The notes under the pieces are model-generated. The model made no database searches and was not told the origin of the DNA. It saw only the letters and a list, made by a program, of their open reading frames with translations. 5,095 nucleotides of DNA from Lamprocystis purpurea (GTDB taxonomy: Bacteria; Pseudomonadota; Gammaproteobacteria; Chromatiales; Chromatiaceae), in the NCBI GenBank assembly GCA_020718945.1, contig DYRB01000262.1, forward strand, positions 1 to 5,095. Reading direction: 5' to 3'. The position numbers and the translations under genes were made by a program. Shown here in pieces: positions 1 through 5,095 of this stretch (its first letter is position 1; the number at the start of each line of letters is the position of its first letter).

Positions 1-545
1 ACGTCGAAGCTCTCGTCGGCCAGGCTGCGCACCGTGGAGGAGACGCACTGGTCGGTGTAGATCCCGGCCACTACCACATGGCGCACCCCCAGGTTGTGCA
101 GGACCAGGCGCAGGTTGGTGCCCGTCAGGGCGCTGTCGGTGGTCTTGGTGACACAGATCTCCCCCGGGGCCGGGGCCAGTTCCGGGATGATCTGGGACGC
201 CTCGCTGGTGAGCGGCATGAGCAGGTCGTTGAAGCCGGGCAGGCGCTGGCTCAGGGAGCGGTCGCGGCCGTCCCCGAGGAGGCAGGCGATGCGGGCGTGG
301 AGCACGTCGATCCCCTGGGCCCTGAAGCGTGCCTGGAGGGCGGCGAGGTTGGGTATGACCGTTTCGCGCATGCGCCGCTGGAAGGGCTCCCAGCGGGCCC
401 GATCAGCCGGGTCATCGGCCAGCTTGAGGCCGTAGTTCTGCACGTCGATGCAGAGCAGGGCGGTCTCCCCCCAGGGCACGGACAGGTCCGCGGGCTCGGG
501 GTCGTTCTGGTAGTAGAAGGAGCGGTGGGCGGTCTTCCAGCTCAT
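1..545 (-). CDS. Isochorismatase-family cysteine hydrolase, 3' end cut by the window edge
   Basis: The visible 181 codons give a protein starting MSWKTAHRSFYY that has the isochorismatase/nicotinamidase-like alpha/beta fold. The three catalytic positions of the family can all be placed. Asp34 lies in ALLCIDVQN at the end of the first core strand, Lys134 in CVTKTTDSAL, and the nucleophile Cys167 in VVVAGIYTDQCVSST, so the enzyme should be active. Family members hydrolyse amides or vinyl ethers such as isochorismate, nicotinamide, carbamoyl compounds or ureido acids; the substrate here cannot be told from sequence. The family usually runs to roughly 180-230 residues, so probably only a short C-terminal part is missing. 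The ATG at 545 is well supported: an in-frame TAG lies at 558-560, and an AGAGGG ribosome-binding site sits 8 bases before the start. The gene begins 30 bases after the gloB stop, which suggests cotranscription. It is probably cytoplasmic, as no signal peptide is visible. Confidence 0.9.
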   Translation of the reverse strand, partial: MSWKTAHRSFYYQNDPEPADLSVPWGETALLCIDVQNYGLKLADDPADRARWEPFQRRMRETVIPNLAALQARFRAQGIDVLHARIACLLGDGRDRSLSQRLPGFNDLLMPLTSEASQIIPELAPAPGEICVTKTTDSALTGTNLRLVLHNLGVRHVVVAGIYTDQCVSSTVRSLADESFD

Positions 546-575
546 GGGCGGGACCCTCTATGGCGCTGCGGGGAA

Positions 576-1364
576 TCAGTCGTAGCGCGAGTCCTTCCAT
601 TGGCGCAGGGCGGTAAACACCTCGGCGTGGCCGTTCAGGGGCCGCCCGGCGAAGCCCGATGCGGCGGCTATGACCCCGGGCTCGCCGGTGCGCAGGAAGG
701 GGTTGGTGGCCAGTTCCAGGGCCAGATCGGAGGGCACCGTGGGCAGCCCGGCGGCGCGGCTCGCCTGGGCCTGGCGCAGGCGTTCGGTCAGGGCCTGGCT
801 GTCCGGCTCCACCCAGAGGCCGAAGCCCAGGTTGGCCAATGTGTACTCGTGGGCGCAGTAGATGTGCGTTTGGGGCGGCAGGGCGGCGATGCGCCGCAGG
901 GATGCGGAGAGCTGGGCGAAGGTCCCGTCGAAGACCCGCCCGCAGCCCCCGGCGAACAGGGTGTCGCCGCAGAACAGGGTCGCACCGCCGGGGCCGCCGA
1001 GGTAGGCGATGTGGGTGCTGGTGTGGCCAGGGACCTCCAGGACCTGGAAGGGCTCGGTCAGGCCCGGCAGGTCCACCCGATCCCCCTCGCGGAGCTGGCG
1101 GGTCAGGCCGCGGATACGTGGGTCCACCGGCCCCAGGACCTCGACCCCGGGGTAGGCGGCGGCCAGGTCCGCGACCCCGCCGATGTGGTCGCCGTGGTGG
1201 TGGGTAATGAGGATGGCGGCCAGGGTCAGGCCCTCCTGTGCCAGGACCTCCAAGACCGGTTCCTCGTCGCCCGGATCGACCACCGCGACCCGGTCGGTGC
1301 CCGGGGCGCGCAGCAGCCAGATGTAGTTGTCGTCGAAGGCGGGGATGGGGGTGATGTGGATCAT
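576..1364 (-). CDS. gloB: Hydroxyacylglutathione hydrolase (glyoxalase II)
   Basis: This 262-residue metallo-beta-lactamase-fold enzyme hydrolyses S-D-lactoylglutathione to D-lactate and glutathione, the second step of the cytoplasmic glyoxalase route that removes methylglyoxal. The N-terminus, ITPIPAFDDNYIWLL, is the typical glyoxalase II opening and fixes the ATG at 1364. The binuclear metal site is complete: His55, His57, Asp59 and His60 in THHHGDHIGG, then His114 in VPGHTSTH, Asp134 in LFCGDTLF, and His172 in YCAHEYT. The CGRVFDGT block (141-148) and the C-terminal NPFLR region (about 222-226) fit the glutathione thioester-binding half of glyoxalase II rather than a generic metallo-hydrolase. 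Length is close to the usual 250-260 residues of proteobacterial GloB. It starts 15 bases after the DUF945 stop. The only ribosome-binding-site candidate is an AGGA that overlaps that stop codon, 13 bases from the ATG, so translation may be coupled to the upstream gene. Confidence 0.97.
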   Translation of the reverse strand: MIHITPIPAFDDNYIWLLRAPGTDRVAVVDPGDEEPVLEVLAQEGLTLAAILITHHHGDHIGGVADLAAAYPGVEVLGPVDPRIRGLTRQLREGDRVDLPGLTEPFQVLEVPGHTSTHIAYLGGPGGATLFCGDTLFAGGCGRVFDGTFAQLSASLRRIAALPPQTHIYCAHEYTLANLGFGLWVEPDSQALTERLRQAQASRAAGLPTVPSDLALELATNPFLRTGEPGVIAAASGFAGRPLNGHAEVFTALRQWKDSRYD

Positions 1365-1379
1365 GGCCCAGGGCGAATC

Positions 1380-2756
1380 CTAGAGCGGCAATGCGCCGCC
1401 GATGGGCAGGGTCTTGCCGTTGACCGTCAGCAGGCCGTCGGCCAGCTTGATGGAGGTGCGCAGGCGCTCGCCCTCGGCGCCGACCCAGCCCTCTTTGAGC
1501 AAACCCTCGAGCTGCATCGCCGCCGCCTCGCCCAGGGCCTGGTCCTGGTCCGGGGAGAGGCCGGCCTCGCCCGCCGCCTCCAGGGCCTGCCTGCGCTGGG
1601 CCGCAACCAGCAGGGCCAGGGCGACGGGGCGCGGCAGGCTCAGCTCGCCGTCCGCCGCCAGCCGTCGCAGCCAGGCCCCGCGACCGCTCAGGTCATCCCC
1701 GGTCAGGCCCTGCACCCCCAGGGTCAGGCGGCCGGTCACAGGCCCCTGGGGGGTGGTGATGTCCAGCCGGTCCAGGGCGACCTGGGGGTCGGCGGCGGCC
1801 AGGGCCGGCAGGTGCCGGAGGACCACGGCCAGGCGGGCTATGCCGGCCATGGCCTCCGGGATCTGCCGCTCGGCCAGGTCGGCGATGTCCTGCTGTAGGG
1901 CGACCAGGGTAGCCCCATCCAGGCGATCAACGCTGATCTCGACCTGGGAGGGGGCATAGTCGGCCCCTTCGACCCGCAGCACCCCGGCGCTATAGACCAG
2001 TTTGAAGCCCAGCAGCCCGGCGTCCGGGTGGCTGCGGACGCTCAGGCCCAGGTCGCGGGCCTCCACACCCCCGCCTTGGCCCACCACCCGGACCTCGGCC
2101 ACACTGAGGTCCGCGGAGGCGAGGGCCAGCCCAGGCAGCCAGGGGTCGGTGGCGTTGGTCGCGTGCAGGCCGTGCAGGCTCAGGACCGGCACATCCCCGT
2201 CCCCCAGGACCTCCAGGGAGGGCAGGTCGAGGGTCCCAGTCCCCTTGCCCGTGGTCGTGTCCAGGCGTACCTCGGCCGATCCGGCGGCGGTGCGCACCCC
2301 GGCGGTCTCTGCCGTCGCCGGCTGGTCTATGGCCGGCAGGGCGATGTGGGTCAGGGTGTCGCCGTCCCAGCCGATACGGGTGTCGGCCTGGACACCGCCC
2401 AGTTGCACCGCCGGGTGCTCCAGTCCCAGGGTGCTGGCGACCCGCGCCAGGGTCGGGGGCCAGGTCAGGTCGGCCAGGGTCCTGGGGCCGTGGCCTATGT
2501 GGCTGGCGATGCTCAGCCGAACCTCGCCGCCCTGGTCTTCAGATCCGGTGGCCAGTTCCAGGTCCGCCTGGGAGGAGAACCAGCCGCGCCTGTAGGTCTC
2601 GGCGACCACCCGCGGCCCCTGGGGCTGGCGCGCCAGGTTTGCGAGCCCGTCGCGGTAGGCGACTTCCGCCCGCTGCCCCAAATACCAGGGGCCCAGGGTC
2701 AGGGTGGTCAGGATGGCGGCCACTGCCAGGGTCGCGGGGAGCTGTTTGGCGTTCAT
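1380..2756 (-). CDS. DUF945/YdgA-family membrane-anchored envelope protein
   Basis: The 458-residue product opens with a lysine and a hydrophobic stretch (about residues 6-27, ATLAVAAILTTLTLGPWYLG). This looks like an uncleaved signal anchor, putting the rest of the chain in the periplasm. Next comes the family hallmark, an AYRDGL-type helix (33-38) followed by YRRGWFSSQADLEL (55-68). The same tyrosine/arginine-Gly-Trp-Phe-Ser-Ser pattern is seen in E. coli YdgA-like proteins (DUF945). The C-terminal part ends with GLLTVNGKTLPI (441-452), also typical of the family. The middle is rich in short alternating beta segments, with a helical, alanine-rich stretch at about 282-325 and another at about 376-422. 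I see no enzyme motifs, and the family's molecular role is not established. An AGGAA lies 10 bases before the ATG and an AAGGA lies almost against it. The gene leads a tight run with gloB and the hydrolase. Family assignment is from recognised motifs only. Confidence 0.85.
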   Translation of the reverse strand: MNAKQLPATLAVAAILTTLTLGPWYLGQRAEVAYRDGLANLARQPQGPRVVAETYRRGWFSSQADLELATGSEDQGGEVRLSIASHIGHGPRTLADLTWPPTLARVASTLGLEHPAVQLGGVQADTRIGWDGDTLTHIALPAIDQPATAETAGVRTAAGSAEVRLDTTTGKGTGTLDLPSLEVLGDGDVPVLSLHGLHATNATDPWLPGLALASADLSVAEVRVVGQGGGVEARDLGLSVRSHPDAGLLGFKLVYSAGVLRVEGADYAPSQVEISVDRLDGATLVALQQDIADLAERQIPEAMAGIARLAVVLRHLPALAAADPQVALDRLDITTPQGPVTGRLTLGVQGLTGDDLSGRGAWLRRLAADGELSLPRPVALALLVAAQRRQALEAAGEAGLSPDQDQALGEAAAMQLEGLLKEGWVGAEGERLRTSIKLADGLLTVNGKTLPIGGALPL

Positions 2757-2802
2757 GTCCTTGGAGTTCCTGGGGCTGTCGTGAGTTGGGTGAGGTTGCG
2801 AA

Positions 2803-2819
2803 CCGGCCTTTGAGGCCGG
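2803..2819 (-). other. Small GC-rich hairpin in the leader of the DUF945 gene
   Basis: CCGGCC at 2803-2808 and GGCCGG at 2814-2819 are perfect inverted repeats around a 5-base loop. The hairpin lies 46 bases upstream of the DUF945 ATG. No run of T follows it on the minus strand (TTCGCAACC), so it does not look like an intrinsic terminator for dxs. It could be a leader structure or have no role; a 6-bp GC stem is not rare in DNA of this composition. Confidence 0.4.
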
Positions 2820-2840
2820 AGCGGGAGGAGGGTATATGGG

Positions 2841-2869
2841 ACAGGACTAACAGGATTTAACAGGATTCA
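2841..2869. repeat. Three-unit tandem repeat based on ACAGGATT
   Basis: Three units follow one another without a gap: ACAGGACTA (2841-2849), ACAGGATTTA (2850-2859) and ACAGGATTCA (2860-2869). On the minus strand they read as repeats of AATCCTGT. The stretch is strikingly AT-richer than its surroundings and lies in the non-coding gap between dxs and the DUF945 gene. From memory, similar AATCCTGT-type tandem motifs are scattered in intergenic regions of various proteobacteria, so this is probably a dispersed repeat rather than a gene-specific operator. Either reading is inference. Confidence 0.6.
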
Positions 2870-2906
2870 AGGACTTGAGGGAAGGAAGCCGACGGCGACG
2901 CAGATC

Positions 2907-2930
2907 GGGTGGGAGCGGCTTCAGCCGCGA
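2907..2930 (+). repeat. REP-like palindromic element, copy 1
   Basis: This 24-nt element has the form GGGTGGGAGC followed by the rest of an imperfect palindrome and a terminal CGCGA. It contains the perfect inverted repeat GCGGCT (2915-2920) / AGCCGC (2923-2928), preceded by the conserved head GTGGGA. The head-plus-hairpin layout is that of bacterial REP (repetitive extragenic palindromic) elements, which RAYT transposases of the IS200/IS605-like Y1 family mobilise in trans. A perfect inverted copy lies 85 bases away. It sits in the intergenic region, as REPs usually do. Confidence 0.8.
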
Positions 2931-3015
2931 AGGCACACCCAGGAATCAGCAGTGCCGGCGCCCAGGCGCGGTTTGCCCGCTTGGCTGCCATCTGCGGGAA
3001 GCGCGCTCCCCTGCG

Positions 3016-3039
3016 TCGCGGCTGAAGCCGCTCCCACCC
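3016..3039 (-). repeat. REP-like palindromic element, copy 2 (inverted)
   Basis: This is an exact 24-of-24 reverse complement of the element at 2907-2930. Its inner stem is GCGGCT (3018-3023) / AGCCGC (3026-3031), and the head GTGGGA lies at the outer side (3032-3037 read on the minus strand). It begins 15 bases after the dxs stop codon. If the transcript reads through, it would form the first structured element in the dxs 3' region. The two copies face each other with their hairpin ends inward, as in the REP doublets called REPINs or BIMEs. Confidence 0.8.
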
Positions 3040-3054
3040 TTGCCCGCAGGCCCC

Positions 3055-4959
3055 TCAGCCCTGGACCCTTGGCACCAAGGCCAAGGCCGACCGCACCGCA
3101 GCCTCGATCCCGGCCGCATCCAACCCGCAGTCGGCGAGTTGTTCCTCGTGGGCGGCGTGCTCGATGTAATGATCGGGCAGGCCCAGGTGGATGCAGCGGG
3201 TGGTCAGCCCGGCGGCGCTCAAGGCTTCGGCCACCGCGGAGCCGGCCCCGCCGGCCACCGCATTCTCCTCCACCGTGACCAGCAGCTCGTGCCGGCTCGC
3301 CAGGTCGCGGATCAGGTCCAGGTCCAGGGGCTTGACGAAGCGCATGTTGGCCAGGGTCGCGTCCAACGCCTCGGCGACCGCCGCACAGGGGGCGACCCTG
3401 CTGCCGAAGGCGAGCAGGGCGATCCCGCGGCCCTCGCGGCGGATCTCTCCCTTGCCCATGGGCAGGGTGCCGAGGCCGGGCTGGACCTCCACCCCGGGTC
3501 CGGAGCCCCGCGGGTAGCGGACCAGGGCGGGGCCCGGGTGCTGGTAGGCGGTTTGGAGCAGCAGGCGGCACTCGGCCTCGTCCGCCGGGGCCAGGATGGC
3601 CAGGTCCGGCAGGCTGCGGGCATAGCTCAGGTCGAAGGCCCCGGCGTGGGTGGCCCCGTCCGGGCCGACCAGGCCGGCGCGGTCCACGGCCAGGGTCACA
3701 TCCAGGCCCTGGAGGCAGATGTCGTGGATGAGCTGGTCGTAGGCCCGCTGCAGGAAGGTCGAATAGATGGCCACCACCGGCTTCATGCCCTCACAGGCCA
3801 GGCCGGCGCCCAGGGTCAGGGCGTGCTGTTCGGCGATGCCGACATCGAAATAGCGGGCCGGGAAGCGTTGGGCGAAGGCGGTCAGGCCCGACCCCTCGCA
3901 CATGGCCGGGGTGATGGCCACCAGGCGCTCGTCGCCGGCGGCCGCGTCGCACAGCCAGTCGCCGAATACCTGTGTATAGGTCGGACGGCCAGGGCGCTTG
4001 CGCATCTCCCCGGTGGCCCGGTCGAAGGGCGACACGCCGTGATAGGTCACCGGCTCGGCCTCGGCGGGCTCGTAGCCCATGCCCTTGCGGGTGACCAGGT
4101 GCAGCAGCCGTGGCCCGGGCATGGTCTTCATGTTGCGGAGCGTCGCGATCAGGGCCGGGATGTCGTGGCCGTCGATGGGCCCTATGTAGTTGTACCCCAG
4201 CTCCTCGAACAGGGTCCCGGGCATGACCATGCCCTTCATGTGCTCCTCCCAGCGCCCCACCAGGTCGCGCAACTGGGGGAGGCTGCGCAGGGCCGACTTG
4301 CTGCCCTCCCGGACCCGGGTGTAGAGCTTGCCGGACAGGACCTTGGCCAGGTGGCCGGTGATGGCCCCCACCGGCGGGGAGATGGACATTTCATTGTCAT
4401 TGAGGATGACCATCAGGTCCAGGTCCGTGGCACCCGAGTGGTTCAGGGCCTCGAAGGCCATCCCGGCGCTGAGCGCCCCGTCGCCGATCACCGCCACCAC
4501 ATGGCGCCGCTCCCCCTTGAGTCGGGCGGCGGCGGCCATGCCCATGGCGGCGCTGATGGAGGTGCTGGAGTGGCCGACGCCGAAGGTGTCGTAGGGGCTC
4601 TCGCTGCGTTTGGGGAAGCCCGATAGTCCGTCCTTCTGGCGCAATGTGCCCATGCGCCCGCGCCGCCCGGTGAGGATCTTGTGCGGATAGGCCTGGTGGC
4701 CCACGTCCCACACCAGTCGGTCGTGGGGGGTATTGAAGACATAGTGCAGGGCTATGGTCAGCTCGACCACCCCGAGCCCGGCGGCGAGATGCCCCCCGGT
4801 ACGCGAGACGCTGTCCACCAGGAAGGCGCGCAGTTCCTGGGCCAGGGCGGGCAGGTCGGCGGGCGACAGGCCGCGCAGGTCGGCGGGGACCTCGACGGCG
4901 GTCAGGAGCGGAAAGCGCAGGGCCTGGGCGCGCGGGTCCAGGTCGAGACGATCGGGCAT
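3055..4959 (-). CDS. dxs: 1-deoxy-D-xylulose-5-phosphate synthase
   Basis: This cytoplasmic enzyme condenses pyruvate and glyceraldehyde 3-phosphate with loss of CO2 to form DXP. That is the entry step of the MEP isoprenoid pathway and a precursor for thiamine and pyridoxal phosphate. It has 634 residues, compared with 620 in E. coli. The order is as expected. The N-terminal thiamine diphosphate (ThDP) domain has SRTGGHLAAGLG with His57, WDVGHQAYPHKILTGRR (84-100), the metal/ThDP motif GDGA (159-162) and ILNDNEMSIS (185-194, Asn187). The central pyrimidine-binding domain has TPAM.EGSG (350-358), the catalytic Glu377 in DVGIAEQHA, IYSTFLQRAYDQ (398-409) and VDRAGLVGPDGATHAGAFD (His438). The C-terminal transketolase-like domain has MRFVKPLD (539-546) and VEENAVAGGAGS (563-574). 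The ATG at 4959 is the only ATG, GTG or TTG before the upstream in-frame stop at 5002-5004. No clear Shine-Dalgarno precedes it. Confidence 0.98.
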   Translation of the reverse strand: MPDRLDLDPRAQALRFPLLTAVEVPADLRGLSPADLPALAQELRAFLVDSVSRTGGHLAAGLGVVELTIALHYVFNTPHDRLVWDVGHQAYPHKILTGRRGRMGTLRQKDGLSGFPKRSESPYDTFGVGHSSTSISAAMGMAAAARLKGERRHVVAVIGDGALSAGMAFEALNHSGATDLDLMVILNDNEMSISPPVGAITGHLAKVLSGKLYTRVREGSKSALRSLPQLRDLVGRWEEHMKGMVMPGTLFEELGYNYIGPIDGHDIPALIATLRNMKTMPGPRLLHLVTRKGMGYEPAEAEPVTYHGVSPFDRATGEMRKRPGRPTYTQVFGDWLCDAAAGDERLVAITPAMCEGSGLTAFAQRFPARYFDVGIAEQHALTLGAGLACEGMKPVVAIYSTFLQRAYDQLIHDICLQGLDVTLAVDRAGLVGPDGATHAGAFDLSYARSLPDLAILAPADEAECRLLLQTAYQHPGPALVRYPRGSGPGVEVQPGLGTLPMGKGEIRREGRGIALLAFGSRVAPCAAVAEALDATLANMRFVKPLDLDLIRDLASRHELLVTVEENAVAGGAGSAVAEALSAAGLTTRCIHLGLPDHYIEHAAHEEQLADCGLDAAGIEAAVRSALALVPRVQG

Positions 4960-5095
4960 GAGTGGCTCGGGTGTGTGGGTGGCGCGGGCAAGCGCGGTAG
5001 TTTAGTCCATTGCCCGGGGAATTGGGCGCGGGGGCACTAGGGTCAGCAGTTCCAAATTTGGGGGCCAGATCGGTGCCCGTGGGAGCGGCGCCTCG
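4960..5095 (-). other. Non-coding region upstream of dxs
   Basis: These 136 bases must contain the dxs leader, but I find no convincing sigma-70 promoter: TAAACT (on the minus strand at about 4998-5003) is a possible -10 without a matching -35. A perfect 10-bp palindrome, CCAAATTTGG, lies at 5052-5061 and is locally AT-rich, but nothing ties it to a known operator. No end of an upstream gene is visible here, so dxs is not tightly coupled to a preceding gene such as ispA. Confidence 0.5.
5079..5095 (+). repeat. Probable third REP-like element, cut by the window edge
   Basis: GTGGGAGCGGC at 5079-5089 matches the first 11 bases of the REP head and left stem at 2909-2919. The sequence then changes to GCCTCG and stops at the window end. 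The altered loop would still allow a hairpin if the next bases are about GCCGC, as in related REP subtypes. The match is short, so this is less certain than the paired copies. Confidence 0.5.

Noticed and set aside
78..1898. 606-codon open frame on the plus strand opposite the hydrolase, gloB and the DUF945 gene
   Set aside because: It spans three clearly real genes on the other strand. Its product is a low-complexity Gly/Gln/Val/Ala-rich chain with no recognisable domain, as expected when GC-rich codons are read in antisense.
2028..2813. 261-codon plus-strand open frame opposite the DUF945 gene
   Set aside because: It shows the same compositional signature as the other antisense frames, with no domain and no plausible start region.
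2803..2819. Rho-independent terminator for dxs
   Set aside because: The stem is only 6 bp and no T-run follows on the minus strand. The REP hairpins at 2907-3039 likewise lack a T-run.
2829..2840. TATA-like GGTATATGGG as a promoter for the DUF945 gene
   Set aside because: On the minus strand TATACC has no recognisable -35 at 16-18 bases; the TTGAAT upstream is about 28 bases away.
1215..3820. Repeated CCAGGGTCAGG strings (near 1217, 1724, 2693 and 3810) as a dispersed repeat
   Set aside because: They lie inside genes and mostly encode Leu-Thr-Leu type stretches with the preferred codons CTG and ACC, so codon bias explains them.
2875..4626. 583-codon open frame on the plus strand opposite dxs
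   Set aside because: The opposite strand encodes an unmistakable Dxs along nearly its whole length. The antisense product is Gly/Gln/Ala/His-rich with no motif and also runs through both REP elements.
1..5095. A novel defence, mobile or biosynthetic system
   Set aside because: All four coding genes belong to known families in an ordinary arrangement. There is no array, integrase, toxin-antitoxin pair or unexplained coding stretch.

Overview
The window is a GC-rich bacterial chromosome segment whose recognisable genes all lie on the minus strand. It reads from right to left as dxs, a DUF945/YdgA-type envelope protein gene, gloB, and an isochorismatase-fold cysteine hydrolase gene that runs off the left edge. 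The Dxs sequence is very close in its motifs to gammaproteobacterial enzymes. Together with the GC content, the DUF945 protein and the REP-like palindromes, this suggests a high-GC gammaproteobacterium. A purple sulfur bacterium or relative (Chromatiales) is a plausible guess, but the sequence here does not prove it.

Layout. Positions 4960-5095 are upstream of dxs and hold no gene. They end in what looks like the first half of a REP-type palindrome cut by the window edge. dxs fills 3055-4959. Positions 2757-3054 form a 298-base intergenic region. It holds two perfect, oppositely oriented copies of a 24-nt REP-like palindrome, a three-unit tandem repeat built on ACAGGATT, and a small GC hairpin. 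Then follow the DUF945 gene (1380-2756), gloB (576-1364) and the hydrolase (1-545, partial). The last three are separated by only 15 and 30 bases and are probably cotranscribed. dxs is separated from them by the repeat-bearing region and may be its own unit.

Functionally the genes are housekeeping or general metabolism. Dxs makes 1-deoxy-D-xylulose 5-phosphate for isoprenoids, thiamine and pyridoxal phosphate. GloB completes the glutathione-dependent detoxification of methylglyoxal. The DUF945 protein is an inner-membrane-anchored envelope protein of unknown function. The hydrolase has a complete Asp-Lys-Cys catalytic set but an unknown substrate. No shared pathway is apparent. I see no CRISPR array, RNA gene, prophage, insertion sequence or novel defence-type system; the most notable non-coding structure is the REP pair. 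Long open frames on the plus strand opposite these genes are judged to be by-products of the high GC content.
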